This document shows, one piece after another, positions 7,157-14,240 of a stretch of DNA of 17,980 nt. The stretch comes from an uncultured Veillonella sp. (lineage in GTDB: Bacteria; Bacillota; Negativicutes; Veillonellales; Veillonellaceae): NCBI RefSeq assembly GCF_905209685.1, contig NZ_CAJLUB010000025.1:1-17980 (forward strand). The letters run 5' to 3'. Within the stretch, counting starts at the first letter, position 1. The number at the start of each line of letters is the position of its first letter. The notes beneath the pieces are model-generated. The model searched no databases and had not been told where the DNA came from. It worked only from the letters and a program-made list of their open reading frames with translations. The position numbers and the translations under genes are program-made.

Positions 7157-8710
7157 ATGAAAGGATTACGTAAGGCGTTACTGGTTGGTATGATGCTGGG
7201 TGTTACGGTTCTTGGTACTGTAGGCTGTATGAATCAATTATCCAATTCATCTAATGATATATTAAAAGTAGGGGCCATTAGCTTTGCTGGTACCTTAGAA
7301 CCAACAGAAAACTATTTTAGTTGGGCTGTTGTACGATATGGTGTTGGTGAAACACTCATAAAATTTGATGACCATATGAATGCTACACCATGGTTGGCAA
7401 CATCATGGAAACAAAGTGATGATAAGCTGACTTGGACTTTCACCATCAACGATAAGGTTAAGTTCTCTAACGGTAATGCTCTTACTGCTGAGGCCGTAAA
7501 GGCGTCTTTGGAACGAACCTTTGCGAAGAGTAAACGGGCAAAAACATTCTTTAATTACACTGAAATGACGGCTAATGGTCAAGAGCTCACAATTAAGACC
7601 GATAAGCCTTATTATAATTTGCCAAACTTGTTGGGAGATCCATTATTCTTGATTATGGATGTTACGGCTGAGGCAAATGGTCGTGATATTGCGAAGGAAG
7701 GTCCTATTGGTACTGGTCCTTATGTAGTGACATCATTTACAAAAGAGCGTGCTGAGCTAGCACGGAATGATAACTACTGGGATGGCAAGCCAGGCTTCGG
7801 TAAGGTTGAAATTCCATCTATTAACGATGCCAATACACGAGCTATGGCATTGCAAGCGGGTGATGTAGATATGGCCGTTAGCATTGGACCTGGCGAATAT
7901 GGTATCTTCCAAAACGATAAGAAATTTACTATTTATGAAGAATCATCCTTACGTGATGTATTCGTTCGGATGAGCCAAAAAGGCAAGCTTAAGAATGCTA
8001 ATCTTCGAGCGGCCCTCATTGCCGGAGCGGATCGTGAGTCCTATGCAAAGAACCTTATGAAGGATACCTTTATTGCCGGTAAGGCTCCATTGCCACCGTC
8101 CATTGATTATGGATTCAATCAATTGCGGGATCCTAATAAATATAATGTTGAACGTGCTAAAGAATTACTTAAACGTGAAGGTTATATTGATACAAATGGT
8201 GATGGCATTGTAGATAAAGATGGTGAAAACCTAGTGCTTGATTTCTATGCCTATACATCTCGTCCTGAATTGCCATTATATGCAGAGGCATTACAAGCGG
8301 ACTACAAAAAAATCGGTGTAGATTTACAAATTAAAATCATAGACTATGCTGTGATTGATACATTGGCGCAATCTGGGGATTACGATATGCTCATCTCTAG
8401 TGTAGTTACTGCTAATACTGGCCAACCTGTATGGTTCTTGAAACAATACTGGGGGACCGGTGCTGAGGCAAATGGTTCTGGATTCTCCAATCCACGTTTC
8501 GATGAATTGTTAGCTCTTGGTGAAAGTGCCAACGATCCATTAGTGCGTCGTAATGCGTTGATCAATGCACAACAATTGATGCTAGATGATTCGATAGCAC
8601 TCTTCCTTGGATATCCTAAGATTAATATTGTAGGGAATAACAATATCGATGGTATTAAGATATCTCCATCTGAATACTATATCATTACGAAAGACTTAAA
8701 ACGGAAATAA
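7157..8710 (+). CDS. Second NikA-type binding lipoprotein (SBP family 5), orphan paralogue
   Basis: A 517-residue extracytoplasmic solute-binding lipoprotein, strongly similar throughout to the protein at 3652 (about 60% by eye). Shared stretches include LTWTFTINDKVKFSNG, AKEGPIGTGPYVV and a calcium-loop-like DTNGDGIVDKDG at residues 345-356. The signal peptide ends TVGC with Cys24; Thr at -3 is a less usual lipobox residue. It differs in the putative ligand segment: QYWGTGAEANGSG has Gly433 where copy 1 has His435, and the loop is shorter by about five residues. A stop codon lies directly before ATG 7157, so this is the earliest possible start; AGGTG at 7147-7151 is a modest ribosome binding site. 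No permease or ATPase accompanies it, so it probably serves the upstream transporter with a different ligand or affinity. It has its own promoter and terminator. Confidence 0.87.
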   Translation: MKGLRKALLVGMMLGVTVLGTVGCMNQLSNSSNDILKVGAISFAGTLEPTENYFSWAVVRYGVGETLIKFDDHMNATPWLATSWKQSDDKLTWTFTINDKVKFSNGNALTAEAVKASLERTFAKSKRAKTFFNYTEMTANGQELTIKTDKPYYNLPNLLGDPLFLIMDVTAEANGRDIAKEGPIGTGPYVVTSFTKERAELARNDNYWDGKPGFGKVEIPSINDANTRAMALQAGDVDMAVSIGPGEYGIFQNDKKFTIYEESSLRDVFVRMSQKGKLKNANLRAALIAGADRESYAKNLMKDTFIAGKAPLPPSIDYGFNQLRDPNKYNVERAKELLKREGYIDTNGDGIVDKDGENLVLDFYAYTSRPELPLYAEALQADYKKIGVDLQIKIIDYAVIDTLAQSGDYDMLISSVVTANTGQPVWFLKQYWGTGAEANGSGFSNPRFDELLALGESANDPLVRRNALINAQQLMLDDSIALFLGYPKINIVGNNNIDGIKISPSEYYIITKDLKRK

Positions 8711-8714
8711 TTTT

Positions 8715-8753
8715 ATTATATAAACCTATAGTAATGAAACTTGTTTATATAAT
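8715..8753. repeat. AT-rich inverted repeat after the second binding-protein gene
   Basis: ATTATATAAAC (8715-8725) pairs perfectly with GTTTATATAAT (8743-8753) around 17 bases. No T run follows; the real terminator is the GC-richer hairpin just downstream. It may simply stabilise the 3' end of the message. Confidence 0.5.
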
Positions 8754-8775
8754 TTAAAGTAGTTGTAGACATATC

Positions 8776-8808
8776 AAAAGAGGACTAGCCACGGCTAGTC
8801 CTCTTTTT
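8776..8808. terminator. Bidirectional rho-independent terminator between convergent genes
   Basis: A perfect stem of about 15 bp pairs AAAAGAGGACTAGC with GCTAGTCCTCTTTT around CACG. It is flanked by T runs on the plus strand and, through the A run on the left, on the minus strand too. It can end both the plus-strand binding-protein gene and the minus-strand gene ending at 8834. Confidence 0.92.
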
Positions 8809-8837
8809 GTAGTTAGTTATTTTTTGTAGTTAGTTAT
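8804..8837. repeat. 17-bp tandem duplication over a stop codon
   Basis: The unit TTTTTGTAGTTAGTTAT is present twice, head to tail, at 8804-8820 and 8821-8837. The second copy contains the stop codon of the minus-strand gene (TTA at 8834-8836) and the first begins in the terminator T run. It looks like a recent replication-slippage event with no effect on the protein. Confidence 0.85.
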
Positions 8838-9769
8838 TTTTTCTTTTGATCTGTTGCATCAAGTTCTGCCATATTTACGATATTTGCTTTACCAACCATT
8901 TTGTTATATTTAATAAATAGTTGTGTATATGCTTCGCCGTAGGAAGAATTGATGATGATATAGTTGCGAGCCTCTGCGACAAATTCTTTTACGGAATCTT
9001 GATACTCGCGAACTGCGTTTTGCGTTTCTGATGTTGTACCAGGTTGTAATTTGTTGATGCGTTGCGTGATTTGTTGCAAGTTTGCTTCAACCTTTTGGGT
9101 ATCCGTATTTCCATCTGGATCGATAAGATCGATTGTTTGGGCCGTCATGAGATTTAACTCGATGAAGTTAACTGCATTTTCACGTTTTTCACCTTGATAT
9201 TCAGTCATGCGTTCTGTATAGAGCTCATTATTACGATTATCTAAGGCTAAATCTAAAGCGTTGTATGTAGCGTAGAATTGTTCAGCTAGAGGTACATACT
9301 GTGCTGCTAACTCATCGCTACCTTTGAAATTATCTTTTTCAAAACGACGTTCTACATAGTAGGCTTGCAATTGATCCGCAACAGGAATCAATTGATCTAG
9401 CACTGCTAATACATCATTAGTTGATTGGTTTACATCTTCGTATGGAGTAGGGCTATCTTGCTTTGCAGCCTCTAATGCTGTTTTAAGATCTTTGTATTTA
9501 GGTAATGTAATCGTCGTGTTATGGGACCCATTACGTAACTCTTCGAGAGTTGGTTGTAATTGATTTGCATAGGCTACACTGTACGCGTTATATGAGTCTA
9601 ATGCGACGATATAAGGTCGGATAGCGTTGATCTTGTCGTCAACGGTTGATCGATATAAAATTGTCGTTGTATTGGATGACAAGAGTGTATACACCCCGTA
9701 GATCCCACCACCGATAATAGCGACGCCAAGTATAACGGCTGCTATTAACTTGATGTACCCCTTTTTCAA
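8834..9769 (-). CDS. Membrane-anchored DUF3829-like protein of unknown function
   Basis: A 311-residue protein. An N-terminal hydrophobic segment (about residues 8-30) makes it a signal-anchored or secreted protein with the rest outside the cytoplasm. The remainder is rich in Gln, Asn, Tyr and Glu and looks helical. The pattern KINAIRPYIVALDSYNAYSV, then AYYVERRFEKDNFKGSDELA and a following helical stretch resembles the DUF3829 family (YiiG-like), which has no defined function. There is no lipobox cysteine. The start is TTG at 9769 on the minus strand, with AAGGAG 9 bases upstream; no ATG is available nearby. It stands alone, convergent with the binding-protein gene and divergent from the restriction gene. 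Family assignment is by motif memory and moderately sure. Confidence 0.7.
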   Translation of the reverse strand: MKKGYIKLIAAVILGVAIIGGGIYGVYTLLSSNTTTILYRSTVDDKINAIRPYIVALDSYNAYSVAYANQLQPTLEELRNGSHNTTITLPKYKDLKTALEAAKQDSPTPYEDVNQSTNDVLAVLDQLIPVADQLQAYYVERRFEKDNFKGSDELAAQYVPLAEQFYATYNALDLALDNRNNELYTERMTEYQGEKRENAVNFIELNLMTAQTIDLIDPDGNTDTQKVEANLQQITQRINKLQPGTTSETQNAVREYQDSVKEFVAEARNYIIINSSYGEAYTQLFIKYNKMVGKANIVNMAELDATDQKKK

Positions 9770-9792
9770 CTGCGCACGCTCCTTGAAAATAC

Positions 9793-9845
9793 ACTAACTC
9801 TTTTTGGATCCGTTTGGGCGGACTACGCCCCTAAGAGTCATTAGT
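9793..9845 (-). promoter_or_regulatory. Structured leader of the DUF3829-like gene
   Basis: Between the minus-strand promoter and its gene, an outer helix (ACTAA/TTAGT plus CTCTT/AAGAG, with a 3-base bulge) encloses a GC-rich hairpin GGGCG-GACTA-CGCCC (9816-9830). It is far more GC-rich than its surroundings. I do not recognise a known riboswitch in it; it could be an attenuator, protein-binding leader or stability element. Confidence 0.4.
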
Positions 9846-9848
9846 TAT

Positions 9849-9883
9849 ATTATATCATAAACTTACGTCCCAAAAAAGACGTA
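9849..9883 (-). promoter_or_regulatory. Putative minus-strand promoter for the DUF3829-like gene
   Basis: A perfect TATAAT reads on the minus strand from 9854 to 9849. The -35 is poor (TTTTTG or TTTTTT at 16-17 bp). An inverted repeat TACGTC/GACGTA (9864-9869 and 9878-9883) brackets the -35 region and could be a regulator site. Confidence 0.45.
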
Positions 9884-10020
9884 TAGAGCGGAGAATCATA
9901 AGGAATAGATGAAATTATTCGATGTGAACATATATTAATATTTATAATTCGCGATTTATAGATGAATAACATTAGAAGAGCTTTATAGAAACAAGTTATT
10001 TTGTATAAAAATATATTTTC

Positions 10021-10049
10021 CTAGACGCTGCAGCTGCGGCTGGTATAAT
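10021..10049 (+). promoter_or_regulatory. Promoter of the restriction-enzyme genes
   Basis: TATAAT at 10044-10049 is preceded by TG at 10041-10042, an extended -10 (TGGTATAAT). The -35 is weak (TAGACG at 10022-10027, 16 bp). The spacer contains the palindrome GCTGCAGC. The gene starts 35 bases downstream. The 120 bases upstream of this are AT-rich with nothing recognisable. Confidence 0.65.
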
Positions 10050-10084
10050 AGCAAGTATAGTATTCATTATATGGGGAGTCTATT

Positions 10085-10672
10085 ATGTCAGAATCGAATC
10101 GTTTGCTTAATTTTGCTACGTCTTCAGAACTCATTGCAAACGGGGAAGGGCGCAATGTGCTATCTGCTATTGAAGATGGCTTGCGCAATTGTGATGAGTT
10201 TTTAATATCTGTAGCGTTTATAACACCAGAAGGCCTACTAACATTAAAACCAATTCTTAAAGAACTAGAAGAACGTGGAGTACATGGTCGTGTGTTAACG
10301 ACAGATTATCTTGGTTTTAATAGTCCAAAAGTTTTGGAAGATTTAGGAAGTTTAAATAACATTGATTTAAAGGTGTACTGTACGACTCAGGGGAGTAACC
10401 ATGGTTTTCACACAAAGGGCTATATTTTTAAAAAAGATGAGTCTTATCAGATTATAGTGGGTAGCTCTAACTTAACGATTAATGCATTAAAGAAAAATCG
10501 AGAGTGGAATACCCGTTCTGAAGCCCATTGCGACGATACATATGCACGTGAGATTACGGAAGAGTTTGATTTATATTGGAATTCCGAGTTTGCCATTCCC
10601 TATGAAGAGTTTATTCCTTGGTATAGGCCTCGATGGGTACGACCAGATCATACTTCACAAACCGCGAGGTGA
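10085..10672 (+). CDS. PLD-family nuclease part of a split SauUSI-like Type IV restriction enzyme
   Basis: A 195-residue protein with the single HKD phosphodiesterase motif of COG3886-type nucleases: His109-x-Lys111 in FHTKGYIFKKD, Asp118, then VGSSNLT and the NREWN segment. In SauUSI of S. aureus such a domain is the N-terminus of one protein of about 950 residues that cuts DNA carrying modified cytosines. Single-HKD nucleases act as dimers. The start ATG has GGGGAG about 7 bases upstream. The ORF ends at TGA 10670 just after PWYRPRWVRPDHTSQ, where homologues would run on into the helicase. The helicase ORF lies in the -1 frame and overlaps by 40 bases. The last residues (TAR) therefore look non-native. 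It may be a separately made nuclease subunit or one half of a broken gene. Confidence 0.82.
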   Translation: MSESNRLLNFATSSELIANGEGRNVLSAIEDGLRNCDEFLISVAFITPEGLLTLKPILKELEERGVHGRVLTTDYLGFNSPKVLEDLGSLNNIDLKVYCTTQGSNHGFHTKGYIFKKDESYQIIVGSSNLTINALKKNREWNTRSEAHCDDTYAREITEEFDLYWNSEFAIPYEEFIPWYRPRWVRPDHTSQTAR

Positions 10673-13032
10673 TAGAAAGAGCAAAGAGTGGTAGATTCTT
10701 TCATACTTCACAAAAGAATATTGCTGAACAGTTTAGAAAAGTAGAGTTAGTACAATTAGAACCTAATAGCATGCAAGAGCAGTTTATTAATAATTTCAAT
10801 GAATTGAGAGCTAATAACGCTAAAAGGGGGCTTTTAATTTCTGCAACAGGTACGGGGAAAACTTATGCAGCCGCATTTGCTATGCGTGAAATGAATCCGA
10901 AAAGAATATTATTCTTAGTACACCGTGAACAGATTGCAAAACAAGCGATTAAAAGTTTTGAACGTGTTTTTAATGATAGTTCTATTCACTTTGGACTCGT
11001 ATCTGGACATGCTAAGATGTATAACGCTACACACGTCTTTTCTACTATGCAGATGATGGGGCGCGACAATGTAATGAGACAATACGATCCAAAGTCTTTT
11101 GATTGTATTATTATTGACGAAGTACATCGTGCAGGATCTGATAGTTACCAACGTATTATTGATTATTTTAAACCAGAATTTCTATTAGGTATGACAGCGA
11201 GTCCTGAGCGGACTGACGGATACGATTTGTATGAGCTTTTTGACCATAATATTATTTATGAAATTCGGTTACAACAAGCCTTAGAAGAAGATTTACTTTG
11301 TCCATTCCACTATTTTGGGATTAGTGACTTATGGGTAGATACTCAAGAAGACCTATCAGATATGGAGGTATCTTTCTCTAATTTATCTACAAAAGAGCGA
11401 GTGGATAAGATTATTGAAAAGATTCGTTACTTTGGTCATAGTGGGAGTCGAGTAAAAGGACTTGTGTTCTGCAGTAATAGAGTTGAGGCAAAGGCTTTAT
11501 CTGACGCTTTTAATGAGCGGGGGATTTATCGCACGGTAAGTTTGACGGGTGAGGATAGCCAAGAAATTAGAGAGAAAACGATCGCTCGATTAACAGGAAC
11601 TGGAGAGTATCAAGGTAGACTTGATGAGCAGTTGGATTATATCTTTACTGTAGATATATTTAATGAAGGCGTTGATATACCTGAAATCAATCAAGTTATT
11701 ATGTTACGTCAAACTGAAAGCCCAATAATTTTTATTCAACAGTTAGGGCGTGGACTTCGTAAGTTTGAAGATAAGGAATATGTAGTTATCCTTGATTTTA
11801 TTGGGAACTATACAAATAACTTTATGATTCCCTTGGCACTATCTGGTGATAGAAGTTATAACAAAGATACATTGCGTCGATATGTACAAGCAGGTAATCG
11901 TATTATCCCTGGTAGCTCAACAGTACATTTTGATAAAATTGCGAAACAACGTATTTACGAATCTATTGATACGGCTAAATTAGATAGTGCGGAATTAATT
12001 AAGTCTGCCTATTTTGACTTAAAATATAAATTAGGATGTGTACCTAAGATTAAAGATTTTCGAGAATATGCTTCACTAGATATCGTTAAAATTTTCGATA
12101 AATATGGATCATATCATAATTTTCTTATTAAGATTAAAGACAAAGATTATGGCGTGAGCTTTTCTAATACGCAAGTACAAATGCTTCAATTTATATCTCA
12201 AAAGCTTGCAACTGGAATGCGTGTTAGGGATTTGTTAGCACTTAAATACTTATTATCTACAGATGGTAGGATTATTCAATCTGTTTCTGATGAACTGAGT
12301 AGTGAATATAATGTAAAATTAACAGACTTGGGAATAGTAAATTTAGTGAATATATTGACTAATCAGTTCTCTGTGTCTAAAAATAAAAAAAGGTTTAAAG
12401 ATTGTATTTTTATAAGAAAACATAGTAAAGACTATTGTATATCAGAACAGTTTGAAGAGGCGATTTCTGATTTAGAGTTTAAATCGAATATAGAGGAATT
12501 AATCGATTTTGGAATTACTCGATATAAAAATCAATATGAAAAGGCGCTTGTTGAAAATACACCGTTTTCACTATATGAAAAATATAACTATGAACAAGTT
12601 TGTCAATTATTAGAATGGCCTAAAAATGTAGTAGCTCAAAATATGGGTGGATATAAATATAATGAGGAGACAAATACCTATCCAGTATTTATCAACTATC
12701 ATAAAGCAGATGATATACAAGAGAGTATTAGATATGAAGATAGTTTTATTAATCCTTTTATATTAAAAGCAATTTCAAAAGCTCCTAGATATTTGCGTTC
12801 AAAAGATGTTAAGCGTATTCTACGAGCTAATGAACTAGATATTGCGATGCATTTGTTTGTAAGAAAGAATAAGCTTGATAAATCCTTTTACTATTTAGGC
12901 CCAATTAATCCTAGGGATCCCAAATATGCAAAAGAGATTATTATGTTAAGTGGTAAGCCCGCAGTAGAGCTGGAGTATCAACTTGAAGTGCCCGTACGGG
13001 ATGATATTTATGATTATATTATTAATGGGTAA
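10633..13032 (+). CDS. SF2 helicase-DUF3427 part of a split SauUSI-like Type IV restriction enzyme
   Basis: Up to 799 residues. The first third to half is an ATP-dependent SF2 translocase with all motifs intact: ATGTGKT (residues 71-77), FLVHREQ, DEVH (162-165), TASPER (188-193), LVFCSN, NEGVDIPE and QQLGRGLR (369-376). From about residue 420 to the end it matches DUF3427, the presumed modified-base recognition region of SauUSI, with GSYHNFL, YPVFINYHKADDIQESIRYE, LRSKDVKRI and FYYLGPINPRDP. The start is uncertain. ATG 10633 lacks a good ribosome binding site. GTG 10669 overlaps the TGA of the nuclease ORF as GTGA and would allow coupled translation, giving 787 residues. Residues HTSQ near the start repeat the end of the nuclease ORF (see repeat). 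The second half is noticeably AT-rich, suggesting acquisition. The NUDIX gene follows after 5 bases. Confidence 0.85.
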   Translation: MGTTRSYFTNREVIERAKSGRFFHTSQKNIAEQFRKVELVQLEPNSMQEQFINNFNELRANNAKRGLLISATGTGKTYAAAFAMREMNPKRILFLVHREQIAKQAIKSFERVFNDSSIHFGLVSGHAKMYNATHVFSTMQMMGRDNVMRQYDPKSFDCIIIDEVHRAGSDSYQRIIDYFKPEFLLGMTASPERTDGYDLYELFDHNIIYEIRLQQALEEDLLCPFHYFGISDLWVDTQEDLSDMEVSFSNLSTKERVDKIIEKIRYFGHSGSRVKGLVFCSNRVEAKALSDAFNERGIYRTVSLTGEDSQEIREKTIARLTGTGEYQGRLDEQLDYIFTVDIFNEGVDIPEINQVIMLRQTESPIIFIQQLGRGLRKFEDKEYVVILDFIGNYTNNFMIPLALSGDRSYNKDTLRRYVQAGNRIIPGSSTVHFDKIAKQRIYESIDTAKLDSAELIKSAYFDLKYKLGCVPKIKDFREYASLDIVKIFDKYGSYHNFLIKIKDKDYGVSFSNTQVQMLQFISQKLATGMRVRDLLALKYLLSTDGRIIQSVSDELSSEYNVKLTDLGIVNLVNILTNQFSVSKNKKRFKDCIFIRKHSKDYCISEQFEEAISDLEFKSNIEELIDFGITRYKNQYEKALVENTPFSLYEKYNYEQVCQLLEWPKNVVAQNMGGYKYNEETNTYPVFINYHKADDIQESIRYEDSFINPFILKAISKAPRYLRSKDVKRILRANELDIAMHLFVRKNKLDKSFYYLGPINPRDPKYAKEIIMLSGKPAVELEYQLEVPVRDDIYDYIING
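10648..10714. repeat. 14-bp direct repeats flanking the break in the restriction gene
   Basis: TCATACTTCACAAA occurs at 10648-10661 and again at 10701-10714, 53 bases apart. Both copies encode HTSQ, the first in the nuclease frame, the second in the helicase frame. Because 53 is not a multiple of three, the segment between them switches frame. Loss of one copy plus the spacer would read ...RPDHTSQKNIAEQF... without a stop and fuse the two ORFs. Confidence 0.9.
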
Positions 13033-13037
13033 GAATT

Positions 13038-13442
13038 ATGAGTGAACAACGAAAACATATTGAGGTCGTAGCAGCAATTATCAAAAAGGATAATACTATA
13101 TTAGCTACGCAACGTGGTTATGGTGATTTAAAAGATGGCTGGGAATTTCCAGGTGGTAAAATTGAGTCTGGTGAAGCTCATGAAGTAGCATTAAAGAGGG
13201 AGATTAAAGAAGAACTAGAAGCTGATATTGCTGTTCAAGAACATATTATTACTATTGAATATTCAGGTTATGAGAAGTTTGATTTAACAATGCATTGCTA
13301 TTTATGTTCTTTGGTAAATGATTCTGATATTACTCTATTAGAACATGAAGCGGCAAAATGGCTTTCAAAAGAGACTTTATACTCAGTAGACTGGTTACCT
13401 GCTGATATTGAAGCAGTTGATGCGATCTATAAACGCTTATAA
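13038..13442 (+). CDS. MutT-like NUDIX hydrolase
   Basis: A 134-residue NUDIX pyrophosphohydrolase, likely acting on (deoxy)nucleoside triphosphates. The Nudix box is complete in its catalytic residues: GGKIESGEAHEVALKREIKE continuing EL (about residues 34-55), with the REIKEE glutamates that bind Mg; the usual final Gly is Glu. DGWEFPGGK upstream and the WL(S/P) motifs late in the protein are typical of MutT/8-oxo-dGTPase-like members. It starts 5 bases after the helicase stop, so it is in the same operon and probably translationally linked. Pairing with a Type IV restriction enzyme suggests a role in the same process, for example cleaning modified nucleotides, but that is inference. A hairpin terminator follows. 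Confidence 0.85.
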   Translation: MSEQRKHIEVVAAIIKKDNTILATQRGYGDLKDGWEFPGGKIESGEAHEVALKREIKEELEADIAVQEHIITIEYSGYEKFDLTMHCYLCSLVNDSDITLLEHEAAKWLSKETLYSVDWLPADIEAVDAIYKRL

Positions 13443-13510
13443 TCTTTAGTACTAGTATAAACTTTGGTTTTATTAGGTGATGAGCTTCAAAAGATTGATG
13501 CTATTAAAAA

Positions 13511-13539
13511 AGAGCTCTCATATAGAGCTCTATTCTTTT
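13511..13539 (+). terminator. Terminator after the NUDIX gene
   Basis: AGAGCTCT (13511-13518) pairs with a second AGAGCTCT (13524-13531) around CATAT, followed by ATTCTTTT. The T tract is interrupted, so efficiency may be moderate. It ends the restriction-NUDIX operon. Confidence 0.75.
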
Positions 13540-13562
13540 AGTATTTTAAGAAAGGTTAAGTT

Positions 13563-14108
13563 ATGTTGTTACGTCTTATTAGACTATTTACTTTAACAGT
13601 TACTTTTATTTGTATTTCTATTACAACATTTGCTATTTCTTTAGGTGAATTACAGAACTCATCACAGTTTTGGCGTGAACGTCATGATAGTAGCAGTGAT
13701 ATTTATTTAGATTTGAATTCTGTACAGAATGTTCTTTATGAACCGCCAAAATATACCCTAAAATTCAAAGTATATACAGTTGATAAGCAAGATAAGTATA
13801 TTGCTGAAGGAGAGGTTACAGCCGATTATAATTATAATAAGTCAGTAGAAGATATATTAAAAAAGAACAATTTATCCAAAGTACCATATAATTCAGAGAA
13901 GATAAAGTCTACCGTGAAAAAAGCTAAGTTAAAAGATTCGGGAATTGTAAATAGCCTTAAATTTAGTACTATTTATGACTTTAATGGAAAGGTGATATAT
14001 TCTGGAAAACCAATTAAGACAGCTGAAAATATCAAGGTTGATGCAACTTCAAGTGCGTATATTATCTCAGTAAAGGCATTTAAACAATATTATACAGTTA
14101 TCTTTTAA
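13563..14108 (+). CDS. Small secreted protein, unknown function
   Basis: A 181-residue protein with a clear signal peptide (hydrophobic residues 3-22, likely cleavage after TTFA at about residue 24) and no lipobox. The mature part is lysine- and tyrosine-rich with alternating beta-like segments (YTLKFKVYTVDKQDKYIAEGEV), a DLNSVQ motif near the start and a YDFNGKVIYSG strand late. I do not recognise a family; such size and pattern recur among small periplasmic or surface proteins of Negativicutes. AAAGG about 8 bases before ATG 13563 supports the start. It has terminators on both sides and so appears monocistronic, but I see no strong promoter in the 120-base gap. Confidence 0.75.
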   Translation: MLLRLIRLFTLTVTFICISITTFAISLGELQNSSQFWRERHDSSSDIYLDLNSVQNVLYEPPKYTLKFKVYTVDKQDKYIAEGEVTADYNYNKSVEDILKKNNLSKVPYNSEKIKSTVKKAKLKDSGIVNSLKFSTIYDFNGKVIYSGKPIKTAENIKVDATSSAYIISVKAFKQYYTVIF

Positions 14109-14116
14109 TTACGAAG

Positions 14117-14144
14117 AGTCTCTATCCCTGATAGAGGCTTTTTT
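14117..14144 (+). terminator. Terminator after the secreted-protein gene
   Basis: A 10-bp stem, AGTCTCTATC (14117-14126) with GATAGAGGCT (14130-14139), one G-U pair, loop CCT, then six T. Confidence 0.92.
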
Positions 14145-14183
14145 AGTCATAAAAATATTGTAATTCTCATTACTTTCTCATTA

Positions 14184-14212
14184 ATTCTAAGTAGGATATA
14201 AACTATTATAAT
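14184..14212 (+). promoter_or_regulatory. Putative promoter of the zinc-ribbon membrane protein gene
   Basis: TATAAT at 14207-14212 in an AT-rich stretch, with only a weak -35 (ATTCTA at 14184-14189, 17 bp). The gene begins 29 bases downstream after AGGAGAG. Confidence 0.5.
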
Positions 14213-14240
14213 ATGTTGAAATATAATAGGAGAGAGATTT

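Noticed and set aside
10627..10672. Programmed -1 frameshift between the nuclease and helicase ORFs
   Set aside because: No slippery heptamer and no stimulating hairpin seen in the overlap; coupling or gene breakage is simpler.
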